64,000 bases of DNA from Streptomyces zhaozhouensis (GTDB taxonomy: Bacteria > Actinomycetota > Actinomycetes > Streptomycetales > Streptomycetaceae), in assembly GCF_900230195.1 (NCBI RefSeq), contig NZ_OCNE01000002.1, positions 124,001 to 188,000 of the forward strand, written 5' to 3'. A program made the translations under genes and the position numbers. This document shows positions 50,995-59,786 of the stretch, piece after piece (the stretch's first letter is position 1; every line of letters starts with the position of its first letter). The notes under the pieces are model-generated. The model was not told the origin of the DNA. It saw only the letters and a program-made list of their open reading frames with translations, and did not search any database.

Positions 50995-52205
50995 GGCAAC
51001 TCCGCCCGCACCACGGTCGGTCCGCCGGCCGGGCTGGTCACCGTCACCGTGCCGTCCAGCGCGGCGACGCGGCGGCGGATGCCGACCACGCCCGAGCCGC
51101 CGCTCTCGTCCACCCCGCCGACTCCGCCGTCCCAGACCTCGGCCACCAGCCGGTTCTCCTTCCGTTCCAGCCGGACCCTGGCGAGCTCGGCCCCACTGTG
51201 CTTCGCCACGTTGGTCAACGCCTCGGTGACCACGAAGTAGGCGGCGGCCTCCACCGCCGCCGGCAGCCGGCCCAGCTCGCCCAGGTCGAGGTCGGTCTCG
51301 ACGGCCGAGCCGGCCGCGACCGCGGCGAGCGCGCCCTCCAGGCCCCGGTCGGCGAGAATCGGCGGGTACATCGAGCGGATCACCTCCCGCAGCTCCGTCA
51401 TGGCGTCCTCGGCGCCCTCCTGGGCCTCCGCCAGCAGCCTGCCCAACGCGCCGGAGTCCTCGGGAAGTTCCTCCCTGGCCACGCCGAGCCGCATCGCGAT
51501 GGCGACCAGCCGGGCCTGGGTGCCGTCGTGCAGGTCGCGTTCGATGCGGCGCAGTTCCGCGCCGTGCGCGTCCAGCACGTCGGCGCGGCTCTCGGTCAGC
51601 TCGTCGACCCGTTCGGCGAGCCGTTCCTCGGCGGACGGCGTCAGCGCGGTGAGGGTGTCGCGGGCCTGCCAGCGCACGAAGCCGGGCAGCACCCACCTGG
51701 TCAGCGCGGCGAGCAGCGCGAACTGCACCACGCCGAGGAGCAGCGCCAGGCCCCAGTTGCCGACCCGTATGCCCAACATGCTGGTGTCGTCCGGCAGCAG
51801 CGGCCAGCCCACCACGGTCACCACCGTGCCGAGCATCCCGCCCACGCACAGCACCCCGAAGAGCCCGAGCGCCAGCCCGCCGCCGAGGAAGCGCGGCACC
51901 CAGCGCAGCACCCGGCGCACCTCGCGGTGGGTCGCCACCCAGCGCCACCGTTCGACCAGCCCCTCCGGCACCGCGGGCCGGCGCGGCTGACTCGGCTCCC
52001 CCAACAGGGCCGCGGCGCGGCCCCGTTCGGCGTCGGCCCACCGCAGCGTGCCGATCACCATCCAGGGCAGCAGCCACAGGCCGATCCCCACCGAAACCAG
52101 CACGAAGCCGGCCAACAACATCGGGAACAACGGCAGCATGGCCAGCGCCGAGGCCAGCCCCACCCACGCGTACCGGGCGTCACGCCCCACATTCGTCCAT
52201 CGCAC
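50982..52205 (-). CDS. NarL-group sensor histidine kinase
   Basis: 407 aa from a GTG at 52205 (start uncertain). Four membrane segments occur at about residues 15-50 (two) and 108-172 (two). Then a HisKA_3 dimerisation domain with phospho-His in RRIERDLHDGTQARLV (His226), and an ATP-binding domain with EALTNVAKHSGA (N box) and GGSGVVGIRRRV (G box). There is little extracellular sequence, so it may sense membrane state. It is paired with the overlapping LuxR-type response regulator. Confidence 0.92.
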   Translation of the reverse strand: MRWTNVGRDARYAWVGLASALAMLPLFPMLLAGFVLVSVGIGLWLLPWMVIGTLRWADAERGRAAALLGEPSQPRRPAVPEGLVERWRWVATHREVRRVLRWVPRFLGGGLALGLFGVLCVGGMLGTVVTVVGWPLLPDDTSMLGIRVGNWGLALLLGVVQFALLAALTRWVLPGFVRWQARDTLTALTPSAEERLAERVDELTESRADVLDAHGAELRRIERDLHDGTQARLVAIAMRLGVAREELPEDSGALGRLLAEAQEGAEDAMTELREVIRSMYPPILADRGLEGALAAVAAGSAVETDLDLGELGRLPAAVEAAAYFVVTEALTNVAKHSGAELARVRLERKENRLVAEVWDGGVGGVDESGGSGVVGIRRRVAALDGTVTVTSPAGGPTVVRAELPCGS

Positions 52206-52298
52206 GCACGTCAGTCTGCGGCAGCCGCCGCGCGGGCACACTACGGTGGGCCGTACTCCCGGTACGGGGGCGCGGCCCCCGTACCGGGGTGGGCCCCG

Positions 52299-53675
52299 CT
52301 ACTCGAAGAGCCGGTTGATCTCCTCGTTCACCTCGTTCAACGACTCGACCGGCGCCCGCCCGGACATCACGGCCTCCAGCGCGGGCTGCATCAGGGCCGC
52401 GATCTCCGAGGAGTGGTCGGTGATCGGGAAGAGTTCGGTGGTGCCCTCCTCGACGTGCCGGGTGAACGGGGTGACGTCGATGCCGTCGGCGGCGAACTCC
52501 TCGCGCGCGATCTCCCACGCCTCGGTGATCGCGGGGAAGACGACATGGTGTGCGCCGACGATCCGCTGGCACTCGGGGGAGGCGAGATAACGCACCCACT
52601 GCCAGGCCGCCTCCGGGTTGTCGGTGTCCCGGTAGACGGAGTCGGCCAGGCCGTTGAACATGGTGGCCCGTTGGCCGGTCGGCCCGATCGGGTTGGGGGC
52701 GACGCCCACGTCGAGGCCCTCGTAGGAGAAGAAGGTGCCGGTCATCCAGGAGCCGTTGGTGACCATCGCGGCGTTGCCGGCGGCGAGTTGGTCACTGGAC
52801 TGGACGCCGCGCTGGGCGGCGAAGCTCGGCATGTAGCCCTTCTCGATCAGCCCGCGCCACCAGGTGATCGTCTCCTGGAACGCGGGGTCGTCGAAGTGGA
52901 ACTCCCGCCCCCACGGGTTGCGGTCCGTAGCCTCCCAGCCGTTGGCGTAGGCGTACATCGAGTACTGGGTCTGGCCGTGGTTGAAGCCGTCGGTCATCTC
53001 CAGCCAGAGCCCGTAGGTCTCGACGCGGTCCGGATCGAAGCCGGGTTCGTCGCCGCGCACCCCGTTGACGTCGACGGTGAGGCGGGCGATCAGCTCCTCG
53101 TAGCTGCCGCCGTCGTCCGGGTTCCAGGTGAGCTCGTCCAGCGTCGACTCGTCCACGCCGGCCTCGGCCAGCATCGCTCGGTCGTAGAAGACGCCCACCG
53201 CGTCCCAGTCCTTGGGCAGCCCGTAGCGCCGCCCGTCCTCCCCGACCCACAGGTCGGCCAGGCCCTCCTCGTAGATGTCCAGCGGCACGTCGTCGCGCTC
53301 CACGTACTCGTCCAGCGGCAGCAGCAGGTCGCGCGTCACGTACTCGGGGTACTTGGAGAGGTGGTTGGTGAAGACGTCGGGCGCCGACTCGGCGACGAAG
53401 CCGAGCGCCAGCCCGTTCCAGTAGTCGTCGTAGCCGCGCTGCTCGATGCGGATCTCCAGGTCCGGGTTGTCCTCCTCGAAGCGGTCGGCGCACTCCTGGT
53501 AGGCAGGCTGCTGGTTGGCGTCCCAGAGCCAGTAGTCGACGGTGTTCCGGTCGTCGCCCAGGGCACTGCCGCAACCGGAGAGCAGCGCGCCCAGCGACAG
53601 GCAGCCGGCGACGGCGACCAGGCGCCGGGGAACGGAATGTCGCGGAGCGGAACGTCGTGGTGTGGTGGTGCGCAT
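52299..53675 (-). CDS. Sugar ABC transporter substrate-binding lipoprotein
   Basis: 458 aa from the ATG at 53675. Signal peptide with lipobox LLSGC (Cys near residue 35), then the family-1 solute-binding fold: DYWLWDANQQPAYQECADRFEEDNPDLEI, YGLPKDWDAVGVFYDRAMLAEAGV, FFSYEGLDVGVAPNP and EAAWQWVRYLASPECQRI. It captures a sugar or oligosaccharide at the membrane outer face. It is the last gene after two permeases; commonly this gene comes first. No glycosidase or ATPase gene is in the operon, so a shared ATPase such as MsiK is assumed. Confidence 0.93.
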   Translation of the reverse strand: MRTTTPRRSAPRHSVPRRLVAVAGCLSLGALLSGCGSALGDDRNTVDYWLWDANQQPAYQECADRFEEDNPDLEIRIEQRGYDDYWNGLALGFVAESAPDVFTNHLSKYPEYVTRDLLLPLDEYVERDDVPLDIYEEGLADLWVGEDGRRYGLPKDWDAVGVFYDRAMLAEAGVDESTLDELTWNPDDGGSYEELIARLTVDVNGVRGDEPGFDPDRVETYGLWLEMTDGFNHGQTQYSMYAYANGWEATDRNPWGREFHFDDPAFQETITWWRGLIEKGYMPSFAAQRGVQSSDQLAAGNAAMVTNGSWMTGTFFSYEGLDVGVAPNPIGPTGQRATMFNGLADSVYRDTDNPEAAWQWVRYLASPECQRIVGAHHVVFPAITEAWEIAREEFAADGIDVTPFTRHVEEGTTELFPITDHSSEIAALMQPALEAVMSGRAPVESLNEVNEEINRLFE

Positions 53676-53712
53676 GGCGGGTGCGCCTCCCCTCTCGTGG
53701 TGCACGGTGACC

Positions 53713-54627
53713 TCACCTCACGCCGGTGAACTGGATGGAGTTGACGATCCGCCGCCCGAACACCAGGAAGAGCAGCATCGTGGGCACGGCGGCGATCAGC
53801 GTCGCCGCCATCAGTCCGGCCCAGTCGGGCCCGGTCTGCGGCGTGGAGGAGTGGAACGCGCTGAGCGCCACGGTCAGCACCCGCACGCTCTCCTCCTGGC
53901 CGACCAGCTGCGGCCAGAAGTACTCGTTCCAGGCGTTGATGAACGTCAGCACGCCGAGCGTGGCCAGCGGCGCGGAGCTCATCGGCAGGATCACGCGGAA
54001 GAAGATCCGGAAGTAGCCGGCGCCGTCGATCATCGCGGCCTCCTCGACCTCGCGGCTGATGCCGAGGAAGAACTGCCGCAGGAAGAAGACCGCGAACGGC
54101 GTCATGAAGAAGAACGGCGCGATGATCCCGGGGTAGGTGTTGAGCAGGCCCAGGTTCTTGATCAGCACGAAGTTCGGCAGCATGGTGAAGACCGGCGGCA
54201 CCATCAGCGCGGTGACGAAGACGAAGAAGACCTTGTCCCGGCCCGGCCAGCGCAGCCGGGCGAAGGCGTAGGCGGCCATGGCGCTGAAGAAGACCTGGCC
54301 GAGGGTGATCAGGGTGGAGACGATCACCGAGTTCCGCAGGTAGGCCCAGAAGCGCAGCGAGGCGCCCGAGCCGCCCTCGGCCTGCGCCTCCTCGGTGCTG
54401 GCCGAGCCCAGCACCCGTTCGAACGGGCCCCAGGTGAAGTCGACCGGGAGCCAGGAGCCTGGCTCGGTGAAGAGCACCCGGTTGTTGGACAGCGCGGTGC
54501 GCGCCATCCACAGGAACGGCGCGAGGGTGATCACGATGATGACGAAGAGGGCCACCCAGGCCAGCAGCCGTCCGACGTTCCACCGGCGAACGGCGCCCGA
54601 GCCTCGGGGGCGTGACGTGGTGCGCAT
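53713..54627 (-). CDS. Sugar ABC transporter permease (MalG type)
   Basis: 304 aa and six membrane segments. The coupling-helix motif is EEAAMIDGAGYFRIFFRVILPMSSAPL (EAA loop). YAFARLRWPGRDKVFF is the usual block after the third helix. It follows the MalF-type gene by 12 bp and precedes the binding-protein gene by 37 bp. Together with them it forms an importer that lacks its own ATPase. Confidence 0.94.
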   Translation of the reverse strand: MRTTSRPRGSGAVRRWNVGRLLAWVALFVIIVITLAPFLWMARTALSNNRVLFTEPGSWLPVDFTWGPFERVLGSASTEEAQAEGGSGASLRFWAYLRNSVIVSTLITLGQVFFSAMAAYAFARLRWPGRDKVFFVFVTALMVPPVFTMLPNFVLIKNLGLLNTYPGIIAPFFFMTPFAVFFLRQFFLGISREVEEAAMIDGAGYFRIFFRVILPMSSAPLATLGVLTFINAWNEYFWPQLVGQEESVRVLTVALSAFHSSTPQTGPDWAGLMAATLIAAVPTMLLFLVFGRRIVNSIQFTGVR

Positions 54628-54639
54628 CTCGCTCCTCCT

Positions 54640-55587
54640 TCAGGACTGGTCGGACTCGTCGGCCCGCAGCAGCTTGAGTTGGGCCAGGGCGACGCCGGCC
54701 AGGATCAGGAACAGGACCACGGAGATCGCCGACGCGTAGCCGAAGTCGAAGCGGTTGAACGCCTGGTCGTAGATGTAGTACTGGACGACGCGGGTGGCGT
54801 CGACGGGCCCGCCCTGGGTGGTGACGGCGACGGTGTCGAAGATCTGCCAGGAGCCGATGACGGTCAGCACCATCACCAGCGCCATCACGGGACGCAGCAG
54901 CGGAAGGGTGATCCGGAAGAAGACGCGCACCTCGCCGGCGCCGTCGACGGCGGCGGCCTCGTAGACGTCGCGGTTGATCATCTGGAGCCCGGCGAAGATC
55001 AACAGGGCGGTGTAGCCGAGATGTCGCCAGACGTTGACCATCGCGATGGTGGGAATCGCCCAGCTCTCGTCACCGAAGAAGGCGACGGGGTCGAAGCCGA
55101 CCCAGCCGAGCATCTCGTTGATGACGCCGAGGTTGTAGTCGGCCATCCAGTACCAGAGGAGCGCTACCACCACGTTGGATATCAGGTACGGCAGCAGGAT
55201 GATCCCGCGCAGCACCACGGAACGGGTCAGCCGGTGGATCAGGACGGCGAGCAGCAGCGCGGCGAAGGTCTGGACGCTGATGTTGATGGCGACGTACTTG
55301 AGCGTCACCCACAGCGAGTTCCAGAAGACCTCGTCCTCCAGCAGCCTGCGGTAGTTGTCCAGGCCGCTGAAATCGGCGGAGGTCAGCAGGTCGTAGTCGG
55401 TGAAGCTGAGGTAGAGGCCGCGCAGCGTGGGCCAGGCGAAGAAGGCGAGAAAGCCGACCATGGCCGGCGCGACGAAGAGCAGCGCGGCGCGGGTCTCCCC
55501 GCCGCGCCAGCGGGGTCTGGGGTTGTCGACGGGGGCGGGGGCGTCGTCTCCGGCCGCGGCGGGCGCGGTGGGGGCGGCGGTTGCCAT
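54640..55587 (-). CDS. Sugar ABC transporter permease (MalF type)
   Basis: 315 aa. A cytoplasmic Pro/Ala-rich head (residues 1-30), then six membrane segments. LLFVAPAMVGFLAFFAWPTLRGLYLSFTDYDLL is the typical N-terminal block. The EAA loop is YEAAAVDGAGEVRVFFRITLPLLRPVM. First gene of the three-gene operon. The promoter upstream carries a LacI-like operator. Confidence 0.94.
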   Translation of the reverse strand: MATAAPTAPAAAGDDAPAPVDNPRPRWRGGETRAALLFVAPAMVGFLAFFAWPTLRGLYLSFTDYDLLTSADFSGLDNYRRLLEDEVFWNSLWVTLKYVAINISVQTFAALLLAVLIHRLTRSVVLRGIILLPYLISNVVVALLWYWMADYNLGVINEMLGWVGFDPVAFFGDESWAIPTIAMVNVWRHLGYTALLIFAGLQMINRDVYEAAAVDGAGEVRVFFRITLPLLRPVMALVMVLTVIGSWQIFDTVAVTTQGGPVDATRVVQYYIYDQAFNRFDFGYASAISVVLFLILAGVALAQLKLLRADESDQS

Positions 55588-55622
55588 CGCTCACTCCTTC
55601 GTGAGGTGGAGCAGTCGAGCGC

Positions 55623-55692
55623 GTTCGGGTGCGGGAAGGCTGTGTTCGGGTGCGGGCTTGCGTGTTCGGGTGCGAGCGGGCGTGTTCGGGTG
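55623..55692. repeat. Direct repeats in the 5' untranslated region of the sugar ABC operon
   Basis: The word gttcgggtg begins at 55623, 55644, 55664 and 55684, i.e. every 20-21 bp, with similar words between (tgcgggcttgc, tgcgagcgggc). They are within the predicted long leader of the mRNA. Confidence 0.65.
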
Positions 55693-55735
55693 GTGGGCTG
55701 GCGTTCGTGGCGTCGAACTGTTTGGAGGTGAGCGG

Positions 55736-55765
55736 AAATGTTGTCGCTGGAGCGGTCCATGTCAA
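55736..55765 (-). promoter_or_regulatory. Promoter with LacI-type operator for the sugar ABC operon
   Basis: Minus strand: TTGACA at 55765-55760, an 18-nt spacer, then AACATT at about 55741-55736. The spacer contains TGGACCGCTCCA (55759-55748), a near-perfect palindrome with the central CG of LacI-family sites and similar to the CebR site TGGGAGCGCTCCCA. Bound repressor would block the polymerase. No LacI gene is in the window. Confidence 0.6.
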
Positions 55766-55858
55766 GCGTTTGATCACGCACTTCACCGGCGGTGACCCGC
55801 CCTGAGCCGGCCGTCACGGGGGACGCCGTCGCCCGACCGCCTCGCGTAGGCTGCCGGG

Positions 55859-56380
55859 ATGCCTGAGAACGACGCCGCGCGGGGGCGCGTCGGCCCGCCC
55901 CTGGTCGCGGACGAACGCACCATGCTCCGCGCTTATCTCGACTTCCACCGCGCCACCCTGGCGCTCAAGTGCGCCGACCTGACCGACGAGCAGCTGCGCC
56001 GCGCCGCGTCACCCCCCTCGACGCTGACGCTGCTCGGGCTGGTGCGGCACATGGCCGAGGTCGAACGCGCCTGGTTCCGGCGGACGATCGACCGCGAGGA
56101 CGTGCCGCTGGTCTGGTCGGAGCGGGGCGACTTCCAGGAGGCGTACGACGCCTCCTCCGCGACCCGGGCGGCGGCGTTCGCCGCGTGGGAGGCCGAGGTC
56201 GAGGCGGCGCGGCGGATCGAGGAGGCCGCGCCCTCGCTCGACGTGACCGCGCCGCACGCGAAGACCGGTGAACCGGTGTCGCTGCGGCTGGTGATGCTCC
56301 ACCTGATCCACGAGTACGCCCGCCACAACGGCCACGCCGACCTGCTGCGCGAGGCGATCGACGGCACGGTGGGGGCGTAG
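55859..56380 (+). CDS. DinB/DUF664-like protein
   Basis: 173 aa. A four-helix bundle of the DinB-like type, with potential metal histidines at DFHRATL, RHMAEVERAWFRR and HLIHEYARHNGHADLLRE, the last being the clearest family signature. Members include thiol-dependent (mycothiol, bacillithiol) transferases and many unknowns. It is in an operon-like row with the alpha/beta hydrolase 94 bp downstream. Role unknown. Confidence 0.88.
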   Translation: MPENDAARGRVGPPLVADERTMLRAYLDFHRATLALKCADLTDEQLRRAASPPSTLTLLGLVRHMAEVERAWFRRTIDREDVPLVWSERGDFQEAYDASSATRAAAFAAWEAEVEAARRIEEAAPSLDVTAPHAKTGEPVSLRLVMLHLIHEYARHNGHADLLREAIDGTVGA

Positions 56381-56474
56381 GCCGGCGGCGGGCCGGAAAA
56401 GCCCACGACTCCCGGGACCGCGCGGCGTAGGGTGCCGGACGGCCTGACCGGAGGGCGAAGGGGAGCACACCGAG

Positions 56475-57284
56475 GTGATCGAGGAAGTACCGGTGCCGCA
56501 CGGGCGGTTGACGGTCGAGACGACGGGCGGGGCGCACGCCGGGACGGTCGCGCTGGTGCACGCCGGCGTGGCCGACCGCGCGAGCTGGGACGGGGTGGTG
56601 CCGGCGCTGGCGGCGCGCTACCGGGTGGTCCGCCACGACATGCGCGGCTTCGGCGACTCGCGGCCGCCCTCGGCCCCCTACGACGACGCGGAGGACCTGG
56701 CCGCCGTGCTGACGGCGGTGGGCGTGGAACGGGCGGCCGTGGTCGGCAACTCCTACGGAGGCCGGGTCGCCCTGGAGTTCGCCCTGCGGCACCCCGCGCG
56801 CGTCTCGGCGCTCGGCCTGCTGGCCGCCCCGCTTCCCGACCACGACTGGTCGGCCGCGATGCGCGACTACGCGGAGGCGGAGGAGGCCGCGCTGGAACGC
56901 GGCGACCTCGACCTCGCGGTCTCGCTGAACCTGGACATGTGGGTGCGCGGCCCCCGGCGGGAGTGGGACGACCGCCTGCGGGCCCACGCGCACGCGGTGC
57001 GGGGCCCGATGCGGACGGCGCTGTCCCACCAGCACCTCACGGACCGGTTCGGGACCAGCGAGCTGGCCGAACTGCTCGGCGGGCTCGGGGAGTCGCGCGT
57101 GCCGACGCTGATCGCCCACGGCGGCGCCGACCTCGACGACTTCCGCGTCCAGGCGGCACGGCTGACCGCAGCGATCCCCGACTCCCGGGCACTCGTCCTG
57201 CCGGACGCCGGCCATCTGCTGCCCCTCGAACAGCCGGCGGCCACCGCGGAGGCGCTGCTCGCGCTTCTGGCCGCCCGCGGCTGA
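56475..57284 (+). CDS. Alpha/beta hydrolase
   Basis: 269 aa from a GTG at 56475. Nucleophile elbow VVGNSYGGRVALEFAL (Ser93), acid in IAHGGADLDDFR and histidine in LPDAGHLLPLEQP complete the triad. Oxyanion region VALVHAGVADRASWDG. Between strands 6 and 7 lies a helical cap (residues 130-195). Soluble. Substrate unknown; members are esterases, lactonases or C-C hydrolases. Confidence 0.92.
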   Translation: MIEEVPVPHGRLTVETTGGAHAGTVALVHAGVADRASWDGVVPALAARYRVVRHDMRGFGDSRPPSAPYDDAEDLAAVLTAVGVERAAVVGNSYGGRVALEFALRHPARVSALGLLAAPLPDHDWSAAMRDYAEAEEAALERGDLDLAVSLNLDMWVRGPRREWDDRLRAHAHAVRGPMRTALSHQHLTDRFGTSELAELLGGLGESRVPTLIAHGGADLDDFRVQAARLTAAIPDSRALVLPDAGHLLPLEQPAATAEALLALLAARG

Positions 57285-57299
57285 GGGGCCCCGGGGACG

Positions 57300-57755
57300 C
57301 TAGGGCCGGGGCCAGGGGCGGCCCTCCAGCCGTTCGATGCCCTCGTTGAAGCGGTGCACCATGGCCACGAAGTCGGCCACCTCCTCCGGCTCCCAGTCGT
57401 CGAGGATGCGCGCCAGCGACGCGTGGTTCCGCCGGCGGTCGTCCAGGAGCCGTTCCCGCCCCTCGGCGGTGATGCTGAACTTGCGCGCGATCCCGCCCTC
57501 GGGGTCGGGGATGCGCTCGACGACCCCGGCGCGCAGCATGGCCGCCGTCTGGCGGTTGAGCGTCGAGGAGTCGAGTCCGAACGCGTCGGCGAGCTGGCCG
57601 ATCGACATCGGCCCGTCGAGCTCGATGCGGCTGAGCAGTACGTAGGCGCTGCGGTCCAGCCGCCGACTGGCGCGCCTGGCCTGCGCGTTGAACAGGTCGG
57701 AGTGGCGCGTCAGCAGCATCGTCTCGAATTCGAGCCGGCGGATGGGCTCGTCCAC
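57300..57755 (-). CDS. MarR-family regulator of the DHA2 exporter
   Basis: 151 aa from a GTG at 57755, with AGGAGG 7 nt upstream; the frame is open to 58028 but runs through the palindrome and repeat region. HTH: YVLLSRIELDGPMSIGQLADAFGLDSSTLNRQTAAMLRAGVVERIPDPEGGIARKFSIT. It is divergent from the MFS exporter gene, with a 67-bp concentric palindrome between them as the likely binding site. Confidence 0.9.
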   Translation of the reverse strand: MDEPIRRLEFETMLLTRHSDLFNAQARRASRRLDRSAYVLLSRIELDGPMSIGQLADAFGLDSSTLNRQTAAMLRAGVVERIPDPEGGIARKFSITAEGRERLLDDRRRNHASLARILDDWEPEEVADFVAMVHRFNEGIERLEGRPWPRP

Positions 57756-57847
57756 GGGCGCGTCCTCCTGCTTCCGGCCGCTCGCGGCCGCGTCCGACGT
57801 GCGCGGGGCGCCGGTTCGTTCCCGCGTGCTTCCACGGCAGGTATACC

Positions 57848-57914
57848 ACGGGCAATGTGCACGATACATCTCGCGTGCATCATGCATACGATGTGTATCC
57901 TGCACATTGCCCGT
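57848..57914. promoter_or_regulatory. 67-bp concentric palindrome between marR and the exporter
   Basis: Three inverted repeats share one centre at 57881: acgggcaatgtgca (57848-57861) / tgcacattgcccgt (57901-57914), GATACA (57863-57868) / TGTATC (57894-57899), and TGCAT (57876-57880) / ATGCA (57882-57886). Several MarR dimers could bind symmetrically; alternatively it forms a long hairpin. Confidence 0.7.
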
Positions 57915-57921
57915 CCGCACA

Positions 57922-58097
57922 ACCGTCTCGCTGAGGGGCCGTCTCGCCGAGAGACCGTCTCGCTGAGGGGCCGTCACACCGAACGACGGCCGCACCGAAA
58001 CGACAGCCGTACCGAACGACAGCCACACCAGAGACCGTCTCGCCGAGAGCCCGTCTCACCGAGAGACCGTCTCACCGAAAGCCCGTCTCACCGAGAG
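57922..58097. repeat. Eleven tandem 16-bp repeats upstream of the exporter gene
   Basis: Units of the type accgtctcaccgagag run head to tail from 57922 to 58097 with constant 16-bp period. Units 1-3 and 8-11 are close matches; units 4-7 are diverged. The run ends 30 bp before the exporter's GTG and so lies in its promoter or leader. Confidence 0.8.
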
Positions 58098-58127
58098 TGC
58101 GAAGAACCGCACGAAGAGAGGACCGCC

Positions 58128-59588
58128 GTGTCCGTTCCCCCGCGTCCCGCCCCGCCCGGCGGTGTCGTCGGCATCCTCGCGTTCGCCGGCATCACGGCGG
58201 CGCTCATGCAGACCCTGGTGGTGCCGCTGCTCGGCGAGCTGGCGACGCTGCTGGACACCTCGGCGTCCAACGCCTCCTGGGTGGTCACCGCCACCCTGCT
58301 CGTCGCCGCCGTGGCCACGCCCGTCTCCGGGCGGCTCGGCGACATGTACGGCAAGCGGCGGATGCTGCTGATCTCGATCGCGCCGCTGGTCATCGGCTCG
58401 GTGGTCTGCGCGCTCTCCTCGTCCGTCCTCCCGATGATCGTCGGCCGCGGACTCCAGGGCCTGGGCATGGGCGTGGTCCCGCTCGGCCTGAGCCTGCTGC
58501 GGGACGTGCTGCCGCCGGAACGGCTCGGCACCTCCATCGCGTTGATCAGCGCCTCGATGGGCGTCGGCGGCGCGCTGGGGCTGCCGTTCTCCGCGGCCGT
58601 CGCCGAGAACAGCAGTTGGCGCGCGCTGTTCTGGGTCGCCGCCGGGCTGAGCGCCCTGGTGGGCGTGCTGATCTGGGTGTTCGTCCCGGCGGGCGACACG
58701 GCGGGCGCTCGGGCCAGGTTCGACGGCGTCGGCGCGCTGGGGCTCGGCGGCGGGCTGGTCTGTCTGCTGCTCGCGGTCTCCAAGGGTTCCGACTGGGGCT
58801 GGGGCAGCACCACCACGCTGGGGCTCTTCGCCGGCGCCGCCGTGCTGCTGGCGGCCTGGGGGCGCTGGGAGCTGTGGTTCGCCGAGCCGCTGGTCGACCT
58901 GCGGCTGGCCGCCCGCCCCCAGGTGCTCTTCACCAACATGGCGTCGGTGCTGGTCGGCTTCTCGATGTACGCCCAGTCGCTGGTCGTTCCGCAGCTGCTC
59001 CAACTGCCCGAGGAGACCGGCTACGGGCTGGGCCAGTCGATGATGGCGATGGGCCTGTGGATGGCGCCCGGCGGGCTGATGATGATGGTGCTCTCGCCGC
59101 TCGGCGCCAAGCTCTCGGCGGCCAGGGGGCCGAAGGTGACGCTGGCCGTCGGCAGCGTGGTGATCGCCTGCGGCTACGCGCTCTCCCTGCCGCTCCTGGG
59201 ATCGACGTGGGGCCTGCTGCTGGTGACCCTGGTCGCCAGCTCCGGCGTCGGGCTCGCCTACGGCGCGATGCCGACCCTGATCATGGGCGCGGTGCCGCAG
59301 TCGATGACGGCGTCGGCCAACAGCTTCAACACGTTGATGCGTTCGGTGGGCACCTCGGTGGCCGCCGCGGTGGTGGGTGTGGTGCTGGCCCAGATGACGA
59401 CGGAGTTCGGCGGGTTCCCGCTGCCGTCGGAGAACGGCTTCCGGGTGGCGATGGTGATCGGCGCCGGTGTCGCGCTGGCGGCGGCGGCCGTGGCCGCGCT
59501 GATCCCGGTCCGCGCGGCGGACGCCCCGGCGGAGCCCGCCGAGCCGGCGGAGGAGGCCCCGTTGGCCGCCGAGGGGGCCAAGCCCTGA
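58128..59588 (+). CDS. DHA2-type MFS drug exporter
   Basis: 486 aa from a GTG, with GAGAGGA upstream. About 14 membrane segments. Motif A is GRLGDMYGKRRMLLIS; motif C of drug exporters is visible as GASMGVGGALGLPFS-like sequence (SASMGVGGALGLPFSA) after helix 4. The C-terminal tail is Ala/Glu/Pro-rich. It is divergent from a MarR gene, a classic exporter-repressor pair. Substrate unknown. Confidence 0.92.
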   Translation: MSVPPRPAPPGGVVGILAFAGITAALMQTLVVPLLGELATLLDTSASNASWVVTATLLVAAVATPVSGRLGDMYGKRRMLLISIAPLVIGSVVCALSSSVLPMIVGRGLQGLGMGVVPLGLSLLRDVLPPERLGTSIALISASMGVGGALGLPFSAAVAENSSWRALFWVAAGLSALVGVLIWVFVPAGDTAGARARFDGVGALGLGGGLVCLLLAVSKGSDWGWGSTTTLGLFAGAAVLLAAWGRWELWFAEPLVDLRLAARPQVLFTNMASVLVGFSMYAQSLVVPQLLQLPEETGYGLGQSMMAMGLWMAPGGLMMMVLSPLGAKLSAARGPKVTLAVGSVVIACGYALSLPLLGSTWGLLLVTLVASSGVGLAYGAMPTLIMGAVPQSMTASANSFNTLMRSVGTSVAAAVVGVVLAQMTTEFGGFPLPSENGFRVAMVIGAGVALAAAAVAALIPVRAADAPAEPAEPAEEAPLAAEGAKP

Positions 59589-59786
59589 ACGGGCGGGACG
59601 GGTTGACGGAGGATGGTCACGGAACGATCAATGGTGAACGGAACCCTCCGTTTCTGGTGACACTCCTGTGACAGAGAACGGCAACCCGCAACGCGCCGCC
59701 TCCGTCAAACCCGTGTCGGACGAGCGCGAGAAGCGCTCTTCCGTACGCGTACAACCCCGTACCCGATCCAGAGGAGTGAACGTTCC

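Noticed and set aside
57922..58097. CRISPR array
   Set aside because: The 16-bp units abut without unique spacers and there are no cas genes.
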